Source: Maricaulis sp965242785 (GTDB lineage Bacteria > Pseudomonadota > Alphaproteobacteria > Caulobacterales > Maricaulaceae). Taken from it: DNA of 64,000 nucleotides. Of this stretch, positions 7,778-16,273 are shown one piece after another; within the stretch, counting starts at the first letter, position 1, and each line of letters starts with the position of its first letter. The translations under genes were made by a program, and so were the position numbers. The stretch spans positions 124,001 through 188,000 of the forward strand of contig CBDETA010000004.1 in assembly GCA_965242785.1 (NCBI GenBank). The letters are read 5' to 3'. The notes beneath the pieces are model-generated. The model was given only the letters and a program-made list of their open reading frames with translations. It made no database searches and had not been told where the DNA came from.

Positions 7778-9022
7778 CTAGCCAAGAGCCAATGTATTGA
7801 GTTGCAGAATGGGCAGCAGGATCGACAGCACGATCAGGACCACCACCAGACCCAGCACCAGGATGATGCCGGGTTCGAGCAGGTTGAGACCCACGGTCAC
7901 GGTGCCGTCGATCTCCTGTTCCATCTGGTCGGCTGCGCGGCGGAACATCTCCCCCAGCGCACCGGAGCGTTCGCCCGCCGCGATCATGAACAGCATCAGG
8001 GACGGAAACCAGCGGCTGGCCCGCAGCGCGTCCGACAGCGCCTGGCCGGTTTCCACATCGCCGACCACTTTCTTCAGACGCGCCCGGAAGGCCAGATTGC
8101 CGGTCGTGCGCGATGCCGCGCGCAGCGCGTCCGGCAGCACTGCGCCGGATTCGATCAGGATACCCATCGTCCGGGCAAAGCGCGCCGCTTCGATCTTGCG
8201 CAGGAAGCCGCCCGCCAGCGGCAAGCGCGACACCATGCCGTCCAGTGCCTGCCGCACGGCCGGCTGGCGCAGGGCCAGAACCAAGCCGAGTGCTGCCATC
8301 ACCAGACCGCCCAGAAGTATGGGCCAGCCCGCGCGCAAGGCTGCTGACAGGCCGATCATGATCTGGGTCAAAACCGGCAGGGTCACGCCCATGCCGTCGA
8401 ACTGTTCGGCGATGCGCGGTACGACGACCGTCATCAGCAGAGTCACCACGCCGGCCGCCACCACGCTGAGCACGGCCGGATAGATCAGCGCGCCGGAAAT
8501 CCGGTTGGCGATCGCCTGCTCCTTCTCCAGATAGTCGGCCAGCCGGCCCAGCACCGCGTCCAGACCGCCGGCCTGTTCACCGGCGGCCACCATGGCGCGA
8601 TAGACCGAGGGGAAGGAGCCGGGAAACATCTCCATCGCCACCGACAGGCGCTCGCCTTCGGAGACCCGGGCCCGCACCCCCATCAGCACGCGCTGCAGAT
8701 GATGGCGTCCGCCCTGCCGGGCCAGAAGACCCAGCGTCTCGGCAACCGGCATGCCGGCCCCCAGCAGGCTCGCCATCTGCCGGGTCACCAGCATCAGTTC
8801 GCGGCTCGACAGGTCCTGGGCGCGCAGGCGCTGCCACAGGCTGCTTTCCCCGTCGCGCCGCGCCGAAACAGCTTGTGAGCGATTTTCCGCCGACCGGATC
8901 GACAGCGGGGCCATCGCCCGGCTGCGCAGTTCCCGCCGCGCCGCAAACTCGCTGTCCGCCGTGATCAGGCCGCGGGACTTCTTGCCCCTTGTGTCCAGCG
9001 CCTCGTACTCAAAGGCCGGCAT
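7778..9022 (-). CDS. gspF: Type II secretion inner-membrane platform protein F
   Basis: GspF is the polytopic core of the inner-membrane platform and contacts GspE and GspL. From the ATG at 9022 (MPAFEYEALD, the canonical family N-terminus) the product is 414 residues with two tandem T2SSF domains and three hydrophobic segments, the last at the C-terminus. A longer in-frame reading starts inside gspE and is not protein-like. The start overlaps the end of gspE by 14 bases. Confidence 0.95.
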   Translation of the reverse strand: MPAFEYEALDTRGKKSRGLITADSEFAARRELRSRAMAPLSIRSAENRSQAVSARRDGESSLWQRLRAQDLSSRELMLVTRQMASLLGAGMPVAETLGLLARQGGRHHLQRVLMGVRARVSEGERLSVAMEMFPGSFPSVYRAMVAAGEQAGGLDAVLGRLADYLEKEQAIANRISGALIYPAVLSVVAAGVVTLLMTVVVPRIAEQFDGMGVTLPVLTQIMIGLSAALRAGWPILLGGLVMAALGLVLALRQPAVRQALDGMVSRLPLAGGFLRKIEAARFARTMGILIESGAVLPDALRAASRTTGNLAFRARLKKVVGDVETGQALSDALRASRWFPSLMLFMIAAGERSGALGEMFRRAADQMEQEIDGTVTVGLNLLEPGIILVLGLVVVLIVLSILLPILQLNTLALG

Positions 9023-10538
9023 CGCGACCTCCCTCCTCGCGGCACACGCGCAGGATTTCGGAAACGCTTGTCGTGCCGGCCAGCACCAGATCCACCCCGT
9101 TCTGGAACAGGGTCTGACGCCGGGCAAAGGCCCGGGCCGCCATCTCGCTCTCGCGCGCGTCCTCGTGGATCTGCTGGCGCAGGGCATCATCCACCACTAC
9201 GATCTCGTAGAGACCGGTCCGGCCGTCATAGCCGGTCTGCTTGCAATGGCTGCAGCCGGACGGGCGGTAGAGGGTCGCCGGCCGGGCAGGGTCGAGCCCC
9301 AGGATCTGCCGCTCGGCGGCGTCCGGCTCATAGGCTTCGCGGCAATGCCCGCACAGGCGCCGCACCAGGCGCTGGGCGATGATGGCCGACAGGGTGGAGG
9401 CCAGAAGATAGCTTTCCACGCCCATGTCGCGCAGACGGGCGACCGCCGCGATGGCGGAATTGGTGTGCACCGTCGACAATACCAGATGGCCCGTCAGGCT
9501 GGCCTGGACAGCGATCTGGGCCGTCTCGACATCGCGGATCTCGCCGACCATCACGATGTCCGGGTCCTGGCGCAGGATCGCCCGCAGGCCGGCCGCGAAC
9601 GTCATGCCGACCTTGGCATTGACCTGGGTCTGGCCGACCCCGTCGATGGCATATTCCACCGGGTCCTCGACGGTGAGGATATTGCGGGTCTGCTCGTTCA
9701 GGAGGTTGAGACCGGCATAGAGCGTCGTCGTCTTGCCGGCACCGGTCGGCCCGGTGACCAGGATGATGCCGTTGGGCTGGGCCAGCGCCTTGCGCAGATC
9801 CGCCAGCATCGCCTGCGGCATGCCCAGATCGTCCAGCCTGAAACGGGCCGCCGAATTGTCCAGCAGGCGCAGAACCACACGTTCGCCATGCCGCGACGGC
9901 AGGGTCGAGACACGCACATCGATCGCCTTGCCACCCAGCGTGATCGACAGGCGGCCATCCTGCGGCACCCGCTTTTCGGCGATATCCAGACGCGCCATCA
10001 CCTTGATGCGCGAAACCAGCGGCGGGGCCAGGCGCGGCGACACCGTCACTGTCTCGTGCAGCACGCCATCGACGCGGTAGCGGATCGAGACCCGGTCCTC
10101 GAAGGGTTCGACATGGATGTCCGATGCGGCGGTGCGCACGGCCTCGGCGATCATGCCATTGATCAGCCGGATGATCGGCGCATCGGACGCGCTGTCGAGC
10201 AGGTCTTCCGTACGCGGAATTTCGTCGATCAGGCGCGACAGGCTTTCGCTGTCCTGCTCGTCGGCATCGGTGCTGTCCGCACCCAGGCCGTGATAGGCAT
10301 AGATGTCCGACAGCGCCCGATCATAGCTGGCCGCGTCGCAGGTCTGGACCGGACAGGACCGCCCCACCACCCGGCGCACCTCCATCAGCGCCAGGCGGTC
10401 ACCGCCCTCACGGACCAGAAAGGCCGGAGCCTCCCCGGGGCGGAAGGCGACGCCCTTGGTCCGCGCGAAGGCATAGGTGACCGGACTGGCCGTCCGGCCA
10501 ACGGTGTCCTCGCCTGTTGCCGGCTCACTCACCATCAT
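9009..10538 (-). CDS. gspE: Type II secretion ATPase E
   Basis: GspE is the hexameric cytosolic ATPase that drives pseudopilus growth. In the 509-residue protein Walker A GPTGAGKTT is at 263-271, the Asp box begins with LTVEDPVEY at about 288, Walker B DIVMVGE is at 327-333 and the His box HLVLSTVHT is at about 351-359. Two CxxC pairs at 396/399 and 429/432 form the zinc site typical of GspE. It starts 14 bases before the gspD stop and overlaps gspF by 14. Confidence 0.96.
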   Translation of the reverse strand: MMVSEPATGEDTVGRTASPVTYAFARTKGVAFRPGEAPAFLVREGGDRLALMEVRRVVGRSCPVQTCDAASYDRALSDIYAYHGLGADSTDADEQDSESLSRLIDEIPRTEDLLDSASDAPIIRLINGMIAEAVRTAASDIHVEPFEDRVSIRYRVDGVLHETVTVSPRLAPPLVSRIKVMARLDIAEKRVPQDGRLSITLGGKAIDVRVSTLPSRHGERVVLRLLDNSAARFRLDDLGMPQAMLADLRKALAQPNGIILVTGPTGAGKTTTLYAGLNLLNEQTRNILTVEDPVEYAIDGVGQTQVNAKVGMTFAAGLRAILRQDPDIVMVGEIRDVETAQIAVQASLTGHLVLSTVHTNSAIAAVARLRDMGVESYLLASTLSAIIAQRLVRRLCGHCREAYEPDAAERQILGLDPARPATLYRPSGCSHCKQTGYDGRTGLYEIVVVDDALRQQIHEDARESEMAARAFARRQTLFQNGVDLVLAGTTSVSEILRVCREEGGRDAGL

Positions 10539-12480
10539 TGCGGCCCGTTCGCGGCGTCTCGCTCATCATCATTTCGACGAGGGCTTCCAGCGAGCTCGAA
10601 CCGCTGTCCGAGGTCTGGATCTGCTGGTTGCGGATGTAGTCATAGCGGTTGGCCGTGACGGCCCGCATGTCCGCCTCGCTGCGGATGATGGTCGGACGGA
10701 TGAAAACCATCAGATTGGTGCGGCGGGTCTGCGTGCCTTCCGAGCGGAACAGGCGCCCCACGCCGGGCACGCGGGACAGGCCTGGCACGCCGGACACCGA
10801 CTCTTCGTCATCCTGCTGGATCAACCCGCCCAGCACGATGATCTCGCCATTGTCGGCCAGAACCGTGGTGTTGACCGAGCGCTTGTTGGTGATCAGGTCA
10901 GTGGAGTCCGCGTTGACGGTTCCGGCGACCGAGGACACTTCCTGCTCGATCAGAAGGCGCACCGTATTGCCCTCGGTGATCTGCGGACGCACCACCAGAC
11001 GCACACCCACTTCCTGGCGGTTCACCGTGCGGAACGGGTTGGTGTTGTCAGCGCTGAGCACTTCGCCGGTGGTCACCGGGATTTCCTGGCCCGAAAGGAA
11101 GGAGGCCTCCTCATTGTCCATGGCCAGGATGGACGGCGTCGCCAGCACGTTGGAGTCGCTGTCGCTCTCGACCGCATTGAGCACCAGGCCGAACAGGTTG
11201 CCGCGCGAATTCTGGCCGCCGAACCCGATCGTGCCGCCGCTGGCGCCCAGCAGCGAAGTGAGCGCCGCCTGGCGCAGCGTTTCATTGAAATCACTTTCAT
11301 TGTCGCCGACCGACGTGATGGCGCCGGTCAGCGCCAGAAGGTCCGGCGTGTTGTTGCCGAACCGGGTCATTCCCAGCGGGGAGTCACCATCGCCGCCAGC
11401 CAGCAGCATCTGCACGCCCAGCTCCTGGGCCACCGTGTCCGACATTTCCACGATGATGCCCTCGACCAGCACTTGCGGCCGGCGCACATCGAGCTGGCGG
11501 ATCACCAGCTCCAGCTCGCGCTGGATGTCCGGATCGGCATTCAGCACCACGGCGTTCGACGGCTGGTGGTAGGAGACCGACGGGCGGCGGGTCATGCCCT
11601 CCGTGTCCGACATCGTCTCGACCACCTGCTGCAGGATCGGCAGCAGATCCTCGCCATCGGCATGATTGAGATGGATCACGCGAAAGCCCTGGCTCGACCG
11701 GCTGACACTGTCGACGCGGCGGATCAGGACGATCATTTCGGCGACCGCTTCCCGATTGCCGCGCAGGACCACCGTGTTGGAGGCCGGGATCGGCGCCACG
11801 GTGACGTTGAACACCGTGTCGTCCTCGCCGGCCGCATTGCGGGTCCGCATGGTCTGGATGATGCGGGTCATCTCCGCAGCCGAGACGTTCTCCAGCTCGA
11901 TCATCTCGACGATGGAGGTGTCGCGATCCAGGTCGCGCAGGACCTGCCGGATGCGACCGACATTCTCGGCATAGTCGACAATGACCAGGACATTGCCGCC
12001 CTCGGCCGCGTTCACAAATCCGTTCTGCGACACCATGGGTCGCACCACGGTCAGCGCATCGCGGGCACCGGCATGGTTCAGCCGCACCACCGAGGTGACG
12101 TATTGATCACCGCGCACATCGGCATTCACCGGATTGGACGAGCGTGCGCCGGCCTGTTCGGGAATGATCTGGTAGGCGCCGGATGCGGTCGGCACGACGG
12201 CATAGCCATGCACCCGCATGGTCGACAGGAAGACCTGGAAATACTGCTCCGCCGTCAGGGGCGATTGCGAGGTGATGGTGACCCGGCCGCGCACATTGGG
12301 ATCCACGATGAAGGTGTGCCCGGTCACGGCAGAGACATCATCGATCACGGCCTGGATTTCGGCCTGGTTGAAGTTGACGACCTGGTCCTGTGCCTGTGCC
12401 GGCGTCGCGGCAAGAGGCAGGGCGGCGAACAGGACGAATGCCAGAAGCCGGACGGCCAGGCTTTGCACGAAATCGCTCAT
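10525..12480 (-). CDS. gspD: Type II secretion outer-membrane secretin D
   Basis: GspD forms the outer-membrane channel. The 651-residue protein has a signal peptide ending near AQAQ (about residue 30), periplasmic N0-N3 domains (for example DPNVRGRVTITS in N1) and a C-terminal secretin domain with VGVRLVVRPQI and the conserved VPGLSRVPGVGRLF segment. A further ~70 residues at the C-terminus may be the part bound by a pilotin. Its start overlaps the gspC stop by one base. Confidence 0.96.
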   Translation of the reverse strand: MSDFVQSLAVRLLAFVLFAALPLAATPAQAQDQVVNFNQAEIQAVIDDVSAVTGHTFIVDPNVRGRVTITSQSPLTAEQYFQVFLSTMRVHGYAVVPTASGAYQIIPEQAGARSSNPVNADVRGDQYVTSVVRLNHAGARDALTVVRPMVSQNGFVNAAEGGNVLVIVDYAENVGRIRQVLRDLDRDTSIVEMIELENVSAAEMTRIIQTMRTRNAAGEDDTVFNVTVAPIPASNTVVLRGNREAVAEMIVLIRRVDSVSRSSQGFRVIHLNHADGEDLLPILQQVVETMSDTEGMTRRPSVSYHQPSNAVVLNADPDIQRELELVIRQLDVRRPQVLVEGIIVEMSDTVAQELGVQMLLAGGDGDSPLGMTRFGNNTPDLLALTGAITSVGDNESDFNETLRQAALTSLLGASGGTIGFGGQNSRGNLFGLVLNAVESDSDSNVLATPSILAMDNEEASFLSGQEIPVTTGEVLSADNTNPFRTVNRQEVGVRLVVRPQITEGNTVRLLIEQEVSSVAGTVNADSTDLITNKRSVNTTVLADNGEIIVLGGLIQQDDEESVSGVPGLSRVPGVGRLFRSEGTQTRRTNLMVFIRPTIIRSEADMRAVTANRYDYIRNQQIQTSDSGSSSLEALVEMMMSETPRTGRNDGE

Positions 12481-13343
12481 CAGGGCAGATCCACTTGGAC
12501 GGTGAGGGGCAGGCCGCCCCGGTTGACAGAAAGACTGAACTGGTCGCGCCCGCGCACCCGCGTGAACTCGGCTGCCAGGTCGGAAATGTCCGAGACGGGG
12601 CGTCCGTCCACGGCGGTCACCACATCGCCATTGCGAACGCCCATGGCGTCCAGCATGACGGCATTGCCCTGCGTGATCCGGTATCCGGTCACCCGGCCCG
12701 CCTCGCGCACCGGTTCGGCGCGGAAGAGCCCGTCGATCATCTGGACATCTGCACGGACAGGCGCCTGATCCGCATCCCCACCACCACGGCGAGACGCCAA
12801 GTTGGACGCGCGGCTGGCGCCGCCCTCGTCATCGCGCAGATAGAGCGACTCGAGCACACCCCGTCGGTCGATAAGCACGTGGTCGACATGCACTTCGCGC
12901 AACGTCACCCCGTCCAGGATCTCCGCCCCGGCCGCAAAGAAGCGCTGGCGATTGTCCGGCGTCTGGATGATCGCCCCGCCGGCATCCGGCGTGGCGTCCC
13001 GGCGGATGCCCCGCAGGGTGAGATTGAGCTGGGTTTCCTGGACCGCCGTCTGGGCCGGCTCGGCCGCGGCGACGGCGCGCCGGTCGGCAAACAGGTCGGC
13101 TGCGTGCAGGCGAGTGAGGTCGGCCATGTAGGCCGGGCGCGTCGAACCTGTCGCGCGGGAGGGGTCACTGTGCTCGAACGCACCGGCGCTGGCGCCGAAG
13201 GCGACCAGCCAGATCAACCGGGCCAAAATGAAGGTCAGGGCCGCCAGCAGGCCAAGTTCGGTCACGGCGATGAACAATCGGGCCGGGCGCGGGATGTCCC
13301 GCACTGCCGTCTGCCTGCCTGACTTTGCCAATGCCTGCGTCAT
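12480..13343 (-). CDS. gspC: Type II secretion protein C with PDZ domain
   Basis: GspC connects the inner platform to the secretin and helps select substrates. The 287-residue protein has one membrane segment at about 23-49, a homology region that binds GspD (LNLTLRGIRRD onward), and a C-terminal PDZ domain (about 205-285) with GYRITQGNAV and the loop GVRNGDVVTAVDG. It is the first gene of the twelve-gene gsp block. The gap of 181 bases to the TBDR gene contains a hairpin, so it may have its own promoter or be reached by readthrough. Confidence 0.93.
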   Translation of the reverse strand: MTQALAKSGRQTAVRDIPRPARLFIAVTELGLLAALTFILARLIWLVAFGASAGAFEHSDPSRATGSTRPAYMADLTRLHAADLFADRRAVAAAEPAQTAVQETQLNLTLRGIRRDATPDAGGAIIQTPDNRQRFFAAGAEILDGVTLREVHVDHVLIDRRGVLESLYLRDDEGGASRASNLASRRGGGDADQAPVRADVQMIDGLFRAEPVREAGRVTGYRITQGNAVMLDAMGVRNGDVVTAVDGRPVSDISDLAAEFTRVRGRDQFSLSVNRGGLPLTVQVDLP

Positions 13344-13488
13344 GAAAGTGTTCGCCCGATCCCTTGCGGAAACCGACGGGCGTTCAGCGCATCACAAGCG
13401 CCAACCCCTTCGGAGACCGGCTATCGGATACACGGGCCGTACGTCAGTTTTACGACGTTTCGGGGTTCATCGTCGCGTGAAAGCAGTC

Positions 13489-13510
13489 GGGCGGGCCCGA
13501 AGGCCCGCCC
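13489..13510 (-). terminator. Hairpin after the TonB-dependent receptor gene
   Basis: A 9-bp perfect stem, GGGCGGGCC/GGCCCGCCC, with loop CGAA lies just after the stop at 13525 in the direction of transcription. The T tract that should follow is poor (CTGCTTTC), so termination may be partial and allow readthrough into gspC. Confidence 0.55.
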
Positions 13511-13524
13511 TGCCGAAAGTCGGT

Positions 13525-16203
13525 TTACCAGCTGCGGCTGACCGAGAAGCTGAACGAAGTGCCCCGGTCGTAGGAGTCGACGATCACGTCGACACCGCCA
13601 CCGGACTGCGTGGCCTCATAGTCATCGCTGAGGATATTGCGGATCGAGAAACCGAAATCCCAGTCGGCATTCGCCAGTTCAACCGTGCGGCTGTAGACGA
13701 AGTCGAGCGAACTCGGGACCTGCTCGGTGATCTCCGGCGCATTCGTACCCAGATTGGCCACGGCGCGAGACCGCTCACCGGTGTAGTTGTACAGCAGCGC
13801 ACCGCGCGACTGGCCATCAAAGCTTTCGAAACCCACCTGCAGGTTGAACAGATGTTCCGACTGGCCTTGCAGGGCCCGGCCATCCTCGATGAAACCGGCG
13901 GCATCCAGCACGTTCGGCCGCGGTTGGCCGAAGGCACCCTGGGCGATCGTCACCGTACCGTCAGACGATACTTCCGACTGGATGTAGGTGTAGTTCGTCT
14001 TGATGAACCATTCACGGTCATTGAAGAACGGACGATCCCAGCGGCCCGAGAAATCGAAGACCTTCTCGAACTCGATCTCGGCACCCGTCAGCGTCGCCTC
14101 GGGCGCGTTGATGAAGCTGGTGCCCAGCGTGTCACCCGTGGCGAGGATGAATTCCTCGATCGGGTTGTCCAGCACCTTGTGGAAGGCCCCCACGGTCACG
14201 AACTGGTCGCGGCCGAAATAGTACTCCAGACGGGCGTCAAAGCTCTCGATCTCGGTGTTGACGAGATAGGGATTGCCCTGGAAGCGCTGATCGGTCTCCG
14301 AGTTGAAGAACTCGGCGAAGGCCAGTTCGCGGAATTGCGGACGGGCGATCGACTGGGAGTAACCGGTGCGGAGCTGAAGATTATCCGCAAAGGTCCAGGT
14401 CAGGGTCACCGCCGGCAGGACATAGTCCTCGTCGATCCGGGTCTCCACCAGGCCGCTGTCACGCGGGCTGGCCGGGAAGGCGAAGGTATCGACTTCCTGC
14501 ACGCCTTCCTCGAAACGCGCGCCGATGGCGGCACGAACGAAATCATTGATCGCGATATCGGCCCCGGCGTAGTAGGCGTCGACTTCCAGGGTGCCCAGAT
14601 AGGCTTCCGGGAAGGTCAGGCCACCGGTCTCCACCAGACGCAGGCGTTCGTCGACGATGTTCTGCGTGGCGAAGATGTAGTCGATCCGGCTGAAGCGCAG
14701 ATCCGCAGGCAGACCCGTGCCGCCCTGCTCGAAGGAGAAGGTGCGGGTATAGGCCGTGCGCTCACGCTCGGTGACGGAGGCACCGGCCTTCAGCTCGACA
14801 TCCATGCCACCGATCGTAACCGGCAGTTCCAGGTCGAAACCGGCGTCCTGCGTGTTGTCTTCGATTTCCGAGAAGGCCGTGCGGTTGTCGCCGACATTGC
14901 CCGGATACTGAAGCCCCAGCGGGGTGTATTCATAGCGGTAGGAACGCTGGTACGGCGCATCGCGCGTCGCGGTCGCGTCCGAAATCCGCCAGTCAACGGC
15001 CAGATCGCCCAGGGAGGCGAAGACGTGTTCGCCCGAAAGCTGGTTGAACAGAACCTGACGTTCGATCCACTCGGTATTGTCGATCCGGAACACGCCCGAG
15101 CTGCCGGCATTGAAGGCAGACGTGGTGCGCGCTTCCTTCGACGTCGACCGCAGGGCCATGGTCAGGAAGTTGATCTCGTGGTCATTGTACCAGTCGATGC
15201 CGACCGACAGCATGCCGGACGCGTCGATGACGTTTTCCGTCGCCATGTAGTTGGGACGGGCGTCATTGGGGTCTGCGACCACATCGGTGAAGTCTTCATT
15301 GGGCGGACCGTTGATATAGCGGGCAGACGTGCCGTCCACACCGGCATAACCGCGGATGCCCTCGCGGGTTTCCCACTCGTTGGAGTAGGAGGCCGCACCG
15401 ATGATGCCCAGCGAGAAACCGTCGAAATCGAACCGGTCACCGGCCGACACCTCGATCTCGCCATTGGCGTCGACATCGACGTTCTGCAGCACCCAGAGTT
15501 CCGAATTCACCAGCGACCGGCCAATGGCCTGCTGCTGCGCGGCCGGCAGGTTGTTGCCGACGCGGGTGGTCTGCCAGATCGCCGCAATCTCATCCGGCAG
15601 ATCGCGCAGGCCGTCATCATAGCCCAGCCAGTCAGTGTCCGAGCCGGCATAGGTCAGACCGCCATTGCCGGTGGTCACCGTGTCAAAACTGCCGCCGACA
15701 CCAATCGTCAGGAAGGTATCTTCCGGCAGGTTCGCGGTTTCCACACCGATCACGCCGCCGCCGAACTCACCGGGGAATTCCGGCGAGAAGGTCTTCTGGA
15801 CCAGGACGTTCGAGAGAACATTGGTCGGGAAGATGTCGAGCGGGGCAGCGCGACGGAAGGGTTCCGGCGACGGCATCGGTGAGCCGTTCAGCAGGGTGTT
15901 GGAGTAACGTTCGTTCAGGCCGCGGACGACGACAAACTTGCCGCCCGTGGTCGAAAGACCGGTCACCCGGACCAGGGCCGCGGCCAGGTCAGAGTCGCCA
16001 GTGGTTTCCAGATCGCCGATGGACAGGGCCGCGGACACTTCCGACGTCACGCGACGGTCGTCCGGGATGTACTGATAGCGAACCTGGATGACGTCTTCGG
16101 GCTCGGACGAGGTCGTGTCCTGCGCGAAGGCGGCTACGGGAACAAGCGTGGTCGACGCCAGCAACGCAGCCGAGAGTGCGATTCGATTAGTTTGCATCTT
16201 CAT
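13525..16203 (-). CDS. TonB-dependent outer-membrane receptor paired with the duplicated lipoprotein
   Basis: This is an outer-membrane active transporter of about 892 residues. The N-terminus is a signal peptide ending AFAQ, followed by a short region, a plug domain with the conserved VVVRGLNERYSNTLLNGS, and a long beta-barrel ending in aromatic FSVSRSW. The ATG at 16203 is preferred; in-frame ATGs at 16209 and 16197 are almost as good. It lies 70 bases after the large lipoprotein gene and upstream of gspC, all in one direction. The cargo cannot be read from sequence, but the Pho-type box before the lipoprotein suggests a phosphorus compound. Confidence 0.88.
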   Translation of the reverse strand: MKMQTNRIALSAALLASTTLVPVAAFAQDTTSSEPEDVIQVRYQYIPDDRRVTSEVSAALSIGDLETTGDSDLAAALVRVTGLSTTGGKFVVVRGLNERYSNTLLNGSPMPSPEPFRRAAPLDIFPTNVLSNVLVQKTFSPEFPGEFGGGVIGVETANLPEDTFLTIGVGGSFDTVTTGNGGLTYAGSDTDWLGYDDGLRDLPDEIAAIWQTTRVGNNLPAAQQQAIGRSLVNSELWVLQNVDVDANGEIEVSAGDRFDFDGFSLGIIGAASYSNEWETREGIRGYAGVDGTSARYINGPPNEDFTDVVADPNDARPNYMATENVIDASGMLSVGIDWYNDHEINFLTMALRSTSKEARTTSAFNAGSSGVFRIDNTEWIERQVLFNQLSGEHVFASLGDLAVDWRISDATATRDAPYQRSYRYEYTPLGLQYPGNVGDNRTAFSEIEDNTQDAGFDLELPVTIGGMDVELKAGASVTERERTAYTRTFSFEQGGTGLPADLRFSRIDYIFATQNIVDERLRLVETGGLTFPEAYLGTLEVDAYYAGADIAINDFVRAAIGARFEEGVQEVDTFAFPASPRDSGLVETRIDEDYVLPAVTLTWTFADNLQLRTGYSQSIARPQFRELAFAEFFNSETDQRFQGNPYLVNTEIESFDARLEYYFGRDQFVTVGAFHKVLDNPIEEFILATGDTLGTSFINAPEATLTGAEIEFEKVFDFSGRWDRPFFNDREWFIKTNYTYIQSEVSSDGTVTIAQGAFGQPRPNVLDAAGFIEDGRALQGQSEHLFNLQVGFESFDGQSRGALLYNYTGERSRAVANLGTNAPEITEQVPSSLDFVYSRTVELANADWDFGFSIRNILSDDYEATQSGGGVDVIVDSYDRGTSFSFSVSRSW

Positions 16204-16273
16204 CACCATGAGACTGCGATAATCCTCACCGGTATCCCGGGCAGCCGAAGCCACCCGGGAAACCCGGCGTGCG

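Noticed and set aside
13441..13458. Site ACGTCAG-TTTT-ACGACGT before gspC, with Pho-box-like geometry
   Set aside because: Only 9 of 14 heptamer positions match the Pho consensus. It could be another regulator's palindrome, but the evidence is too weak to list.
13228..15882. An 884-codon plus-strand frame opposite the first TonB receptor
   Set aside because: It is an antisense shadow with no start signal; the receptor on the minus strand explains the sequence.
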